64,000 bases of DNA from Christiangramia sp. OXR-203 (lineage in GTDB: Bacteria > Bacteroidota > Bacteroidia > Flavobacteriales > Flavobacteriaceae). Positions within the stretch are counted from its first letter, which is position 1. Each line of letters starts with the position of its first letter. The stretch is from assembly GCF_034372165.1 (NCBI RefSeq), contig NZ_CP139698.1:744001-808000 (forward strand), given 5' to 3'. The position numbers and the translations under genes are program-made. Under the pieces are notes generated by a model. The model was not told where the DNA came from. It ran no database searches and was given only the letters and a program-made list of their open reading frames with translations. Of the stretch, positions 36,904-46,392 are shown piece by piece.

Positions 36904-37926
36904 ATGAAGAAGACTTACCTACAAAACTTCTCACTTATCGCTTTATCTGCTGCTTTTCTGGGGCTAGGATCCTGTTCGAATGATTCTGCAGAATCTATGG
37001 ATACTGATAGTATGAATCCAAGTGCAACTTCATTCGAGCTTGCGCATAATGAGAATGATTTCGTACAACTATCTGGACAGAAAGGTGCATTTGAAAATGG
37101 ATTGAAGACAACTACTGCTCCAGGTGATGATCGAGGGAGATATAATATCAGTCTAAGGTATTTAGTACCACCAACTGAAAGACAGCAGGATGTTTTTGAA
37201 TCTGCTGCCGCAAGATGGGAAAGAATTATAATTAAAGATGTACCATCGATTACTGGTACAATTCCTTCAGCTTTCTCAGGTGTGCCGCCAATTGTCGAGA
37301 ATGGAACTATTGATGATATCGTAATTGAAGTGGTGATCGATTCCATTGACGGACCAGGAAAAATTCTTGGACAGGCAGGACCAAGGTTTACCAGGAATTC
37401 AGATGGACTAACGGTAACTGGTTTGATGTTCTTTGATGAAGCAGATCTTGACACTCTTGACAGACTGGATCTATTTGAAAACGTCATCGTACATGAAATG
37501 GGACACGTATTAGGTATCGGAACACTTTGGGGTAGAAAAGGATTGCTTGCAGGAACAGCCGCTGAGCCTTATTTCGCAGGTCGTAAAGCGAATGTATTCT
37601 GGAATGCTGAAGGAGGAGTTGGAGAACTTCCAATAGAAAATACAGGTGGCCCAGGAACTGCTTACGGTCACTGGAGAGAATCCATCCTTAGAAATGAGCT
37701 AATGACTGGTTATATAAATCTTGGAGAGAATCCTCTAAGTAGAATTACTGCTGGTTCATTAAAAGATCTTGGATATGGAGCTGCATCTATAGGAGAAACT
37801 TATGACCTTGTGAAAGGAGCGCCAGGAGTAGATCTTGATGATTTAAATACAACATCTAAAGAAGGTCTCTACATAGCTAAGATGGAAGAAGTTCTTCTAC
37901 CAATTGGTGTTATTGAAGATAACTAA
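36904..37926 (+). CDS. Leishmanolysin-like (M8) zinc metalloprotease lipoprotein
   Basis: The 340-residue protein has a lipoprotein signal (hydrophobic residues 9-22, lipobox LGSC with Cys24), so it is anchored in a membrane. The catalytic motif HEMGHVLGIGTLW has His197, Glu198 and His201. The third ligand is His256 in AYGHW, followed by a Met-turn at Met267 (NELMTG). This spacing matches M8 leishmanolysin-type metzincins. The N-terminal 90 residues are low-complexity and may be a propeptide. It probably degrades proteins at the cell surface or periplasm. It has its own terminator and is separate from the ATPase cluster. Confidence 0.88.
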   Translation: MKKTYLQNFSLIALSAAFLGLGSCSNDSAESMDTDSMNPSATSFELAHNENDFVQLSGQKGAFENGLKTTTAPGDDRGRYNISLRYLVPPTERQQDVFESAAARWERIIIKDVPSITGTIPSAFSGVPPIVENGTIDDIVIEVVIDSIDGPGKILGQAGPRFTRNSDGLTVTGLMFFDEADLDTLDRLDLFENVIVHEMGHVLGIGTLWGRKGLLAGTAAEPYFAGRKANVFWNAEGGVGELPIENTGGPGTAYGHWRESILRNELMTGYINLGENPLSRITAGSLKDLGYGAASIGETYDLVKGAPGVDLDDLNTTSKEGLYIAKMEEVLLPIGVIEDN

Positions 37927-37953
37927 TATTTAAAATTACTATTGTGGTTTTTG

Positions 37954-37980
37954 AAAAATCCTGCCGCCGGCAGGATTTTT
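37954..37980 (+). terminator. Terminator after M8 protease gene
   Basis: The stem AAAAATCCTGCC/GGCAGGATTTTT (12 bp, 3-base loop) has a T-run in its own arm, 27 bases after the stop codon. Confidence 0.9.
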
Positions 37981-38068
37981 CACTTTATAAGTTAATCCAA
38001 GCGAAATTTAATTTTCAGTTTTCAATTAAATGACAGAACTTTCGAAGTTCTAACCAAACCAACTTTTT

Positions 38069-38947
38069 ATGGCCTCAGGATTTTTTGCTTTACTGGATGA
38101 TATTGCTACGTTGATGGATGATGTTGCGGTAATGAGTAAGGTTGCCGGAAAGAAAACAGCAGGATTACTAGGTGATGACCTTGCTGTAAACGCAGAAAAA
38201 GCCAGCGGATTTATTTCTGATAGAGAATTGCCGGTTTTATGGGCGATCACTAAAGGTTCCCTTTTAAATAAGCTCATTATTCTACCAGTGGCATTTTTAC
38301 TTAGTGCCTTTGTTCCGGTGGCCATAAAGATCATACTCCTTATTGGGGGATTATACCTGGCTTATGAAGGAGCAGAGAAGATTCATGAATACTTGTTTCC
38401 TCACAAACATGCAAAATCGACACCTGTTCCAGAAAATCTTTCAAAAGAACAGATGTTAGAACGAGAAGACGAGAAAGTAAAATCGGCTATACTTACAGAT
38501 TTTATACTTTCTGTAGAGATTGTAATTATTGCTTTAGGAACCGTAAGCGGAGAGGAGTTGCCAACTCAAATTGGAGTAGTAAGTGTTATTGCACTTGTAG
38601 CTACTGTTGGTGTTTATGGAGTAGTCGCTCTAATTGTAAGAATGGACGAATTCGGAGCGAAGCTTATTAATATGAATGAGCAAACAGACAGTTTTTCAGA
38701 TAAAGTAGGGCAATTTTTAGTGAATGCACTACCATGGGTGATCAAAGGACTGGCGCTAATTGGTACGATAGCATTGATGCTGGTATCTGGAGGGATCTTC
38801 GTACATAATCTGGAATTTATTCATGATCTGGTGCATTCTTTACCTACCATTCTAGGAGAATTCTTAGTTGGACTGGTTGTAGGAGCAATAGTTTTACCTC
38901 TAGTTGGATTGGGGAAAAAGATATGGAAGTCGGTTTCTAACAAATAG
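38069..38947 (+). CDS. DUF808 (YedI-like) inner-membrane protein
   Basis: The 292-residue protein begins MASGFFALLDDIATLMDDVAVMSKVA, the diagnostic start of DUF808/YedI proteins. About five hydrophobic helices follow (around 75-105, 150-170, 175-195, 225-250 and 265-285). YedI-type proteins are inner-membrane proteins without an established function. It stands alone, 142 bases after the protease gene. Confidence 0.88.
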   Translation: MASGFFALLDDIATLMDDVAVMSKVAGKKTAGLLGDDLAVNAEKASGFISDRELPVLWAITKGSLLNKLIILPVAFLLSAFVPVAIKIILLIGGLYLAYEGAEKIHEYLFPHKHAKSTPVPENLSKEQMLEREDEKVKSAILTDFILSVEIVIIALGTVSGEELPTQIGVVSVIALVATVGVYGVVALIVRMDEFGAKLINMNEQTDSFSDKVGQFLVNALPWVIKGLALIGTIALMLVSGGIFVHNLEFIHDLVHSLPTILGEFLVGLVVGAIVLPLVGLGKKIWKSVSNK

Positions 38948-39057
38948 GAGCGTGTACATTGTCTTTGTTTTGAGCTGAAGGGTTTATTTGTCTTTTAAAA
39001 TGAATAACAGCTAGAATCTCATAGAAGTATTTCTATAGCCCACAACTATATTTATCT

Positions 39058-39711
39058 GTGAAAAATAAAAAACCATGGCCAACCAAAAAAGCAATGGAGC
39101 AGGTGTATGCTATGAACTTATGGGGGGAAGGAGAAACTGCTTTTTACTCCGGAAATGGTTCACATGATGAGGTTCTGGTGAAGCCATACATAGAAGTTGT
39201 TGGAAATTTTTTAAAGACACATCGCAGCAACCTTAGTGTTTGTGATCTTGGTTGCGGTGATTTTAATATTGGAAGGCAGCTGCTGGAGTATGCAAAGCAT
39301 TATATAGCTGTAGATATCGTTCCAGCTTTGATAAACAACAATAAGACTCGTTTTAGGTTTGATCATCTGGAGTTTCGATGTCTTAACATCGCGGAAGATG
39401 AGCTTCCGGAAGGAGATGTGGTGATTCTGAGACAGGTTTTGCAGCATTTATCCAATTCTGAAGTGCGAAGTGTGCTTAATAAGATTAGAGCTTATAATTA
39501 TCTATTATTAACGGAGCATCATCCTGAATCAGATTTTATTCCGAATAAGGATATTATTTCTGGTCAGGGGATAAGATTAAAGAAGAATAGTGGTCTGGAA
39601 ATTACTAAATCGCCTTTCAATTTTAAATTTGAAACCAGAATGGAGCTTCTATCGATTCCAGATCCAAATGGAAAAGGTCTTATAAAAACTACTCTTTACC
39701 GAGTGCAGTAA
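39058..39711 (+). CDS. Class I SAM-dependent methyltransferase
   Basis: The 217-residue protein starts at GTG, with the motif I equivalent VCDLGCGDFNIGRQL (about 60-75), IAVDIVP at the acidic position after beta-2, and VVILRQVLQHLSN near 120. This is a Rossmann-fold methyltransferase. The substrate cannot be inferred. It has no operon partner. Confidence 0.85.
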   Translation: MKNKKPWPTKKAMEQVYAMNLWGEGETAFYSGNGSHDEVLVKPYIEVVGNFLKTHRSNLSVCDLGCGDFNIGRQLLEYAKHYIAVDIVPALINNNKTRFRFDHLEFRCLNIAEDELPEGDVVILRQVLQHLSNSEVRSVLNKIRAYNYLLLTEHHPESDFIPNKDIISGQGIRLKKNSGLEITKSPFNFKFETRMELLSIPDPNGKGLIKTTLYRVQ

Positions 39712-40032
39712 AAATAATAGAAGATTGCCCTTTTCGAGGCCCTGATAGAAAATCTTGGGTAAAATCGTTTATTCGCTCTCAAGTATTTTAATAATCTAAA
39801 ACCAAGATTACTTCACAATTTGGAATTCGATATTTAGGGTCTGATAATCAATAAGTTGGATAGAAGATAATCGGAATTACACGTAAAATCTGAGTAGAAT
39901 GGGAAAGAAAGGAATTACTATACCAGGAACAAATGTAAGGTTGCTTCGGAAAGTAGGATTGAGCGAGTAGTAACAAGTTGTTTAACTCGCTCAATTATCT
40001 TTTGAAATTCTGTTTATCTGAAGGCTTTCAGA
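39712..40032. other. Gene-poor interval with hairpin
   Basis: This interval holds no supported gene. A 23-residue frame (39899-39970, MGKKGITIPGTNVRLLRKV) ends within an inverted repeat. The hairpin arms ATTGAGCGAGT (39958-39968) and ACTCGCTCAAT (39985-39995) lack a T-tract. This could be the trace of a lost gene or a simple structured RNA end. Confidence 0.4.
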
Positions 40033-40248
40033 TTAGGATTCAAGTCCTGGGATAGGGCTGAACTTACCATTAGTGGATTTCCCAAGAATGATCACATCTT
40101 TGATATCGCGGTACTCTTCAATCGCCAATTTTAGTTGATCTACTGTATCCCGGCGTACTTTAACTCCTCCTGTTTTTTTATTTTTGTTTCTAACTTCAAT
40201 ATAATAACCGTCTCTGAGATCTTTCGGTTTTGTAGAAGGTCTGCCCAT
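40033..40248 (-). CDS. Conserved small basic protein (unknown)
   Basis: The 71-residue protein starts MGRPSTKPKDLRDGYYIEVRNK and continues KVRRDTVDQLKLAIEEYRDIKDVIILG. It is basic at the N-terminus and looks like a compact alpha/beta unit without membrane segments. I recognise it as the kind of uncharacterised conserved protein found in flavobacteria but know no function. Being surrounded by gene-poor DNA gives no context. Confidence 0.65.
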   Translation of the reverse strand: MGRPSTKPKDLRDGYYIEVRNKNKKTGGVKVRRDTVDQLKLAIEEYRDIKDVIILGKSTNGKFSPIPGLES

Positions 40249-40780
40249 AATAATTTTGATTATTCGAGATTAAATTAATTTAGTGATACGTATGTAAAAC
40301 TAAATAGTTATAAACTAGCAACTTGAGTGAATATATAAAATTCAGATCAATTATTCAGCATTGATTTTCAAACAATAAATTAGCGGCTTGAATTGCTAAA
40401 TATATGAACGCCAACCAATGTTAATAGCAATAACTACATTATTCTATAATTAGGCAAAGGTAAGGAGTCTAAAAATTTATTAGATGAAAATTGCAAAATT
40501 TTTACTCAAATAATTCAGAACTTTTCAATTTTTATCCCATAATCTCCTTTAAAGTCAGAATTTAATTTGGAGAATTCCACTTTTTGAAGATTTTCAAAAC
40601 AAGATAATTTGATTCAGGTCATTCAGAGCGAGCAGAATTTCAGAAACGTCAATTTCCTTAGCATGAAAAATTATAGAGAAAGTTATATCTCTATGAGGCG
40701 AACGGAAAAAATATGCAATATCAACTTATTCAACAGGAATAAATTTCGGCTTTTGTATCAACAATTTGACTCATGATAAT
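40249..40780. other. Gene-poor AT-rich interval
   Basis: I see no credible gene in these 530 bases. Several stops occur in all frames. A TACCTTTG box (minus strand, 40455-40462) could be a -7 element for the 71-residue gene. Confidence 0.5.
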
Positions 40781-40784
40781 ATAA

Positions 40785-40820
40785 AAAAGCTCCATACATC
40801 CTAATAAAATGTATGGAGCT
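40785..40820 (-). terminator. Terminator downstream of isocitrate lyase remnant
   Basis: AGCTCCATAC/GTATGGAGCT arms (10 bp) surround a 12-base loop, and T-rich sequence follows on the minus strand. It remains intact although the gene upstream has decayed. Confidence 0.8.
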
Positions 40821-40841
40821 GTCTATTATATAGTTTAAAAA

Positions 40842-41907
40842 TTAGCTTACCAGTTCAAGTTTTTTCCCGGCAACTTTTTCGCTAAACTGATTGCTGGTGT
40901 TCTTTTCTCCTCCAGCTTTCAAGGCCTTTTCTCCCGCAAAGAAACTTTTGTGATCATCTCCATGGTCAGATCCTGCCATTCTCTGGTGTTTAACGCAGGA
41001 TACACCTTTTCTGATCTCTTGTCGCTGTACACCTTCTACATAGGCTAACATCCCTTCTTCGGAAAAATATCCTTTTGTAAGATCATTCGTATGTAAAGCA
41101 GTAGTATGATATGTTGGTAGCGTGATCAAATGATGGAAAACCCCGGCTTCTTTAGCGGCATCCTTTTGAAATGTTCTGATCTTCTCGTCTGCACGATGGC
41201 ATAATTCAGATCCATCATATTCTGAAGCCATCAGGTTATTTCTATCGTAAGCAGTCATATTTTCACCTTCTGCAAGCATTTCTTCATAGGCCTGGTTTCT
41301 GAAGTTCAATGTCCAATTAAAGGAAGGGGAATTATTATAAACCAGTTTTGCATTTGGAACAACCTCTCTTACACGGTTTACCATATAGGCGATCTGTTTT
41401 ACATTAGGAGTTGGTGTTTCTATCCATAATAGATCTGCGCCATGCTGCAAACTAGTAATACAATCCAGAACAACCCTGTCTATATTAGATCCTTCCTTGA
41501 ATTGATATAATCCGTTTGGTAATCGAACAGGACGTACCAGCTTTCCATTTCTTTTAAGAAGGACATCGTCTTCTTTTGCTTCACTGATATCAATGCTATC
41601 AGCTTCCACAAAAAGCAAGGTATTTTGAAGCCAGATCTCCTGGTTCATTACTTATCGGTAACTTCTGAGTTAGACCGGCACCTTCAGAATCTGTGCGGGC
41701 TACGATCACTCCATCTTCCATTCCCAATTCGAGAAATGCATATCTTACGGCGTTGAGCTTGGCTATAAAATCTTCATGAAGCACAGTTACTTTTCCATCC
41801 TGATGTCCGCATTGTTTTGCATCTGATTTTTCTTGCTATTCCAGAATACTTGGCATGACTAAAAAAACTTTTCTAGATTCTAAGGTGGTAATATCAGAAC
41901 CTTGAAC
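40842..41907 (-). pseudogene. aceA: Isocitrate lyase, 5'-truncated and frameshifted
   Basis: The remnant encodes the C-terminal two thirds of a long-type (about 530-residue) isocitrate lyase, the glyoxylate-shunt enzyme that splits isocitrate. Recognisable pieces are AKQCGHQDGKVTVLHEDF with the catalytic Cys, VIVARTDSEGAGLTQK, then WIETPTPN and NNSPSFNW. Three lesions are visible. A TAG (41836-41838) interrupts the frame before QEKSDAK. An extra base in an A5 run (41610-41614, plus strand) shifts the frame between LASKYLAF and VEADSIDIS. The first third is missing altogether, ending at a TAA at 41908. The part upstream of the TAG is only tentatively assigned. The glyoxylate shunt is therefore lost unless another copy exists. 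Confidence 0.85.
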
Positions 41908-41986
41908 TTAATTTTGACTTTTCATTTAGAAAAATTTGGTATAAAGTTCATAGTTTGAGAATTTTTAATGAATCAAAATTAAAACT

Positions 41987-43228
41987 ATGGGAAAGGAAAA
42001 ACTTAAAAGGTCATTAGGCTTTTGGGACATTTTGATGTTTGGAGTAGGAGGTATAGTTGGTGCTGGAATATATGCAATTATTGGTCAGGCTGCCGGTTTA
42101 AGTGGAAATATGCTTTGGGCCAGCTTTGCAATAGCTGCGTTAGTTGCTCTTCTTACGGGGCTATCTTATGCTGAATTCGTAAGCAGGTTTCCTGATGCCG
42201 GGGGAAGTTTTGAATATATTAAACAGGGCATGAACGAAAAGACGGCTTTAATCATGGCCTTTTTCATAGCTTTTACTGGTATAGTTGCACCCGCTGCAAT
42301 AGCAATTAGTTTTGCGGAATATCTGAGCAGATTAGTGGAAATTCCAAATTGGATCTCAGTTATTACCATCGTAGTTGCCATGGCTCTCTTTAATATTATT
42401 GGATCAAAAGTAAGCTCTTATTTCAACAAATTTGCTACCATAGTTACTTTGCTCGGTTTAGGTCTGGTTATAGGTTTTTGTATTCCAGATTGGAGCAGCG
42501 TAAGTTATTTTAAAATGGGAGAGAACGGTTTCAACGGTATTTTAGCCGGTGCAGCCCTTATATTTTTCAGTTACGTTGGTTTCGAAGATCTAGTAAAACT
42601 TGCTGAGGAAACAAAAGATGCAAAAAAAGTGCTGCCAAAAGGAGTCCTTTTAAGCGGAATTATAGTGTTCTTACTATATGTCATGATCGCTATAAGTGCT
42701 ATTAGCACATTCAGTGCTGAGCAATTATCCCAGAAGGATGGACCATTAGCTGCCATTATTGAATCTCAGTGGTCAACGATTGGTGGAACCATTATAGTAA
42801 TAGTAGCACTTTTTGCTACTAGCAAAACGATCTTGAGTAACATTCTAGGAACATCAAGGGTTCTGTATGATGTGGCGCGGGATAGTGATATTATATGGCT
42901 TAAGAAATTTACCACTCTTAACGGAATGGGCGAGAAGACACCGAATTATGCGATTGTAGCTGTGGCTGTGATGACTATTATTTTTGGTTTAATTGGTAAT
43001 TTAAAAGTCGTAGCTTCCATTAGTAATATATTTGTATTCTGTCTTTTCGGAATGGTAAATATTGCTTTACTAAGATTCCGTAATAAAAATAAAGTACTGG
43101 ACGAGAAAGGGATTTTCAAAATCCCGTTGAATATTAATAATATTCCTATTCCCACCGTCATTGCATTAGTGACCATATTGATTTTATTCACTTTTAATAT
43201 CTATAATTTATTCCAGGGGACCGCTTAA
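41987..43228 (+). CDS. APC-family amino acid permease
   Basis: The 413-residue protein has about 11-12 hydrophobic helices. The start LKRSLGFWDILMFGVGGIVGAGIYAIIGQAAG is the APC signature with the GIVGAGIY substrate-binding break in helix 1. Later blocks are FVSRFPDAGGSFEYI and VGFEDLVKLAEETKDAKK. It probably imports or exchanges an amino acid or amine; the substrate is unknown. The promoter region between it and the isocitrate lyase remnant is only about 80 bases. Confidence 0.9.
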   Translation: MGKEKLKRSLGFWDILMFGVGGIVGAGIYAIIGQAAGLSGNMLWASFAIAALVALLTGLSYAEFVSRFPDAGGSFEYIKQGMNEKTALIMAFFIAFTGIVAPAAIAISFAEYLSRLVEIPNWISVITIVVAMALFNIIGSKVSSYFNKFATIVTLLGLGLVIGFCIPDWSSVSYFKMGENGFNGILAGAALIFFSYVGFEDLVKLAEETKDAKKVLPKGVLLSGIIVFLLYVMIAISAISTFSAEQLSQKDGPLAAIIESQWSTIGGTIIVIVALFATSKTILSNILGTSRVLYDVARDSDIIWLKKFTTLNGMGEKTPNYAIVAVAVMTIIFGLIGNLKVVASISNIFVFCLFGMVNIALLRFRNKNKVLDEKGIFKIPLNINNIPIPTVIALVTILILFTFNIYNLFQGTA

Positions 43229-43325
43229 TTCGTAACGAGGGCGGTTAAACACTATGTATTAGAGTAAATTCAATTAGGAGTGAAAATTTAGATTGTAAAT
43301 TTAATTCGAAATCTTGAAAGTCTGC

Positions 43326-43399
43326 GAATTCCCAAGACATGGGACTAATTTGGATATAAATTTAGTGAACTTATAATTGATTAGATCTCTTGGGAATTC
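43326..43399. repeat. 12-bp inverted repeat upstream of EamA transporter
   Basis: GAATTCCCAAGA (43326-43337) and TCTTGGGAATTC (43388-43399) are exact inverted copies separated by 50 bases, ending 50 bases before the transporter ATG. It could be paired operator half-sites or an RNA stem in the 5' leader. Nothing else nearby explains it. Confidence 0.5.
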
Positions 43400-43448
43400 C
43401 GCGCATCATCTTTTTATTGAATATCTGTTTAATGAATAAGTATCATCT

Positions 43449-44339
43449 ATGGAAAGAAGTACCATAATCTTAATTGTCACCTTTGTCTTATTATGGAATT
43501 CTGGTTTTATTGGTGCGGAGTATGGATTGCCATATACCGGTGCTTTTACTTTGATATTTTTCAGGTATCTGGCAGTATCTGTATTGTTAGGAATATATTT
43601 AATATTCAGTAAAAAAATAAAATGGTTTGGATGGAAGGCAACTGGTTTAAATATGCTGGTAGGCTTTTTAGCCCATGGAGTCTGGTTAACTTGTGTGTTA
43701 CTGGCCTTGGAAAGAAAAGTTCCGGCAGGAATTGTTGCCTTAATCGTAGCATTGCAACCATTGGCTACAGGTGCACTATCTAATTATGTAACTAAAGAAG
43801 ATACGAATAAATCTCAGTGGATAGGGCTTATAGTAGGCTTTATTGGTGTGGTGATTACTGTCGCATTCCGAATCGATTTCACTAAGCCAGGTTCATTCAT
43901 CGGATATTTTCTGCCTTTAGTTTCTGTTGTTGCGATCACATTTGCAACACTAATTCAGCGAAGATTGAATGTTAATGATCAGAAAGAAAAGTTACCTGTA
44001 GATCAAACGCTGTTTTATCAAAGTTTAGCCACTATGTTAGCCTTGGTACTACCTGCTTTTTTTATTGAAAGCTTTGCAGCAGAATGGGTTCCAGAATTTA
44101 CACTAACCATGATATGGCTAGTATTAGCGGTTTCAATTTCATCCTATTTTATTATGTTACTTTTAATTGAACGACTTGATGCCACTAGGGTTGCCAGTTT
44201 ATTTTATCTAGGCCCACCTATAACGATGCTAATGGCATGGTTAATATTTGGAGATATTATAAAAATCATGGATATAGTGGGAGTCGCAATTGTTTTTGTG
44301 GGTGTGTACTTAAGCAATCGAACACAGAATGCTAAGTAG
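43449..44339 (+). CDS. EamA-family (DMT) transporter
   Basis: The 296-residue protein has ten hydrophobic helices arranged as two EamA repeats. The first starts LLWNSGFIGAEYGLPYTGAFTLIFFRY and the second ends near DATRVASLFYLGPPITMLMAWLIFGD. This is the RhaT/YdcZ-like drug/metabolite exporter fold and probably exports a metabolite or amino acid. A 12-bp inverted repeat sits in its upstream region. Confidence 0.9.
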   Translation: MERSTIILIVTFVLLWNSGFIGAEYGLPYTGAFTLIFFRYLAVSVLLGIYLIFSKKIKWFGWKATGLNMLVGFLAHGVWLTCVLLALERKVPAGIVALIVALQPLATGALSNYVTKEDTNKSQWIGLIVGFIGVVITVAFRIDFTKPGSFIGYFLPLVSVVAITFATLIQRRLNVNDQKEKLPVDQTLFYQSLATMLALVLPAFFIESFAAEWVPEFTLTMIWLVLAVSISSYFIMLLLIERLDATRVASLFYLGPPITMLMAWLIFGDIIKIMDIVGVAIVFVGVYLSNRTQNAK

Positions 44340-44636
44340 CAGTATAATTGCAATTAAAGATTTTAATAATATACAGTAAAAAATGATATATTAATTTTAA
44401 TAATACAGGGAAGCTAATATCTAATGAATTTATTGAGTAAAATTAGATAATTCTTCAGAATAGAGAATACATGAGTTTTTTGCTATAGCATAAAAAGGTG
44501 ACTCTGCAAATGGTTTCTTCAAATCTCATTTTATTGTTATAATTATCATATCATAAAAAAACCTTGAATAACACTTTTTACAATTTAAATAAGTTCATGC
44601 ACAGATTATTTCCTATTATTAAAGCGCAATGAGAAC
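44340..44636. other. Gene-poor interval
   Basis: No gene or clear RNA is visible in these roughly 300 AT-rich bases between two convergent genes. Confidence 0.5.
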
Positions 44637-44668
44637 GAAAAAAATCCGGAAAGAATTTTCCCGGATCT
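44637..44668 (-). terminator. Terminator of the alcohol dehydrogenase operon
   Basis: An ATCCGG-type hairpin with one bulged G, a short loop and a run of seven Ts on the minus strand lies about 20 bases after the stop of the 172-residue gene. Confidence 0.75.
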
Positions 44669-44687
44669 TTTCTGAAAATCATTAAGC

Positions 44688-45206
44688 TTATTTTTTATTA
44701 CTTCTTGATAAAAGAATAGCTGTAGCTGAAGCAATAGCAATACCTGTTGCAATTTTTAGCACAAAATTCTTTCGATTATATTCCCATTCAGATTTCCAAC
44801 CTCTTTCTTTAATAATATTAGGAAGTTTTCCGTGTTGCAAATCATCTAATATGCCTTCAGCAATACCAATTCGATCTGCCAGTACTAAAGGTAACCATCT
44901 ACCGTAGCTTGATTCACTTTTCGAGAATGCATATCTTCTTATCATCCCGCTAAGTCCAGATGGTGGAGCTGCTGTACCAAATACTGCCGTTATATTTGGT
45001 CTTTCTATGGAGTGCAATACTTCAATATCTGTTTCTTGTTGCTCAGGTCTATCCCAAGTGTAACCTTTTATTTCTTCATCGCTACGATGTTTCATAGGAT
45101 AAGTAGGATCATTTTTGGGATTAGCATCAATACCCCAACCTTTAATATGGCTGTGGTCTCCACCTCTTTTATTAACAAAACTGTCTATATTATTTTTTTC
45201 AGTCAT
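44688..45206 (-). CDS. Conserved protein of unknown function paired with alcohol dehydrogenase
   Basis: The 172-residue protein starts MTEKNNIDSFVNKRGGDHSHIKGWGID. A Pro- and charge-rich N-terminal half (DPTYPMKHRSDEE) is followed by TAAPPSGLSGMIRRYAFSKSESSYGRW, then LADRIGIAEGILDDL. A single hydrophobic helix (about 150-167) lies near the C-terminus, so the protein is tail-anchored. Proteins of this kind occur beside zinc alcohol dehydrogenases in Bacteroidota, as here (34 bases downstream). I know no function. A TTG 9 bases upstream (45215) is an alternative start. Confidence 0.7.
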   Translation of the reverse strand: MTEKNNIDSFVNKRGGDHSHIKGWGIDANPKNDPTYPMKHRSDEEIKGYTWDRPEQQETDIEVLHSIERPNITAVFGTAAPPSGLSGMIRRYAFSKSESSYGRWLPLVLADRIGIAEGILDDLQHGKLPNIIKERGWKSEWEYNRKNFVLKIATGIAIASATAILLSRSNKK

Positions 45207-45240
45207 AATCTTCAATTTTACATTATTATACTATTCCTTC

Positions 45241-46392
45241 TTATGCCGATGGAGGAATAAGAACCGGTTTAATACAATTGTCAAGTTTTTTGGAGAATAT
45301 ATGATATCCTTCAGCAACCTCTTCTAAAGGAATACGGTGGGTAATAATAGCTTTTGGATCTAATACACCGGATTCTACATGCTTAATCATTCTGGGTAAA
45401 AGTCGCTTGACTGATGCTTGATTTGCACGAATAGTTATTCCTTTGTTCAATACATTACCTATGGGAATAAGTGCATCAATAGGTCCATATACTCCAACTA
45501 TTGAGACAATTCCTCCTTTTTTGACAGAATTTATAGCCCAATGCAGAGCAGTAGTAGAACCACCTTGCAGTAGAAGTTTCCTGCCCAGTAAAGAATTTAA
45601 TTTATTACCATCTGCTTCGGCACCTACTGCATCTATACAAACATCTGCCCCCAGGGAGTCAGTTTGTTTTTTTATGAAAACTACAGGATCTTCGAGGGAT
45701 TTGAAATTATAAACTTCACACTGGGCATATTTTTCTACGAATTCTAAACGATAATCTAATTGGTCTATTACAATAACCCGTCCTGCTCCAAATAGCCAAG
45801 CGCATTTTGCCGCCATTATTCCAATTGGACCGGCTCCAAAAACAACTACGGTATCTCCTTTTTGAATTCCACCCATTTCCGCAGCCTGATATCCTGTAGG
45901 AACTACATCCGTAAGCAGCACAGCGTCGTCTAGATCCATCCAATCGGGGATTACCGTAGGACCAACATCGGCATAGGGTACCCGCACATATTCCGCCTGG
46001 CCACCGTTGTATCCTCCAGCGGTATGAGAGTATCCAAAAATTCCACCAGCCGCGGTAGACTGAGAATTCGCTTCATGACAATTCCCATATAATTCTTGTT
46101 TGCAAAAGGCACATTTTCCACAGGCAATGTTAAAAGGCACCATGACTTTGTCGCCTACTTTTACGTTTTTTACAGAAGTACCGACATCCACAATTTCACC
46201 AATGAATTCATGGCCAAACGTAGAACCCACTCGGGTATCTGGTACAAGGCCATGGTAAAGATGAAGGTCTGATCCGCAAATACAGGATCGTAGTACTCTG
46301 ACAATTGCATCCTCTGGATGCTCAATTTCTGGGTAAGGTTGATCATGATCTGCTCGAACCCGAAATGGGCCCCTAAAATTCATTGCTAACAT
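45241..46392 (-). CDS. Zinc-dependent alcohol dehydrogenase (class III-like)
   Basis: The 383-residue MDR enzyme carries catalytic-zinc motifs CICGSD (Cys39 zone) and GHEFIGEIVDVG (His61-Glu62). A structural-zinc lobe CGKCAFCKQELYGNC lies near 90-105. The NAD-binding VVVFGAGPIGIMAAKCA lies near 183-199. It resembles glutathione-independent formaldehyde dehydrogenase-type enzymes, oxidising an alcohol or hemithioacetal. It forms a two-gene operon with the tail-anchored protein. The substrate is unknown. Confidence 0.92.
   Translation of the reverse strand: MLAMNFRGPFRVRADHDQPYPEIEHPEDAIVRVLRSCICGSDLHLYHGLVPDTRVGSTFGHEFIGEIVDVGTSVKNVKVGDKVMVPFNIACGKCAFCKQELYGNCHEANSQSTAAGGIFGYSHTAGGYNGGQAEYVRVPYADVGPTVIPDWMDLDDAVLLTDVVPTGYQAAEMGGIQKGDTVVVFGAGPIGIMAAKCAWLFGAGRVIVIDQLDYRLEFVEKYAQCEVYNFKSLEDPVVFIKKQTDSLGADVCIDAVGAEADGNKLNSLLGRKLLLQGGSTTALHWAINSVKKGGIVSIVGVYGPIDALIPIGNVLNKGITIRANQASVKRLLPRMIKHVESGVLDPKAIITHRIPLEEVAEGYHIFSKKLDNCIKPVLIPPSA

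Noticed and set aside
36915-37487. 190-residue minus-strand frame over the M8 protease gene
   Set aside because: Antisense shadow; the plus-strand protease has a lipobox and a complete zinc site.
39899-39970. 23-residue plus-strand frame MGKKGITIPGTNVRLLRKV
   Set aside because: Very short, ends in a hairpin, no known family. It could be a trace of a lost gene but is not supported as a gene.
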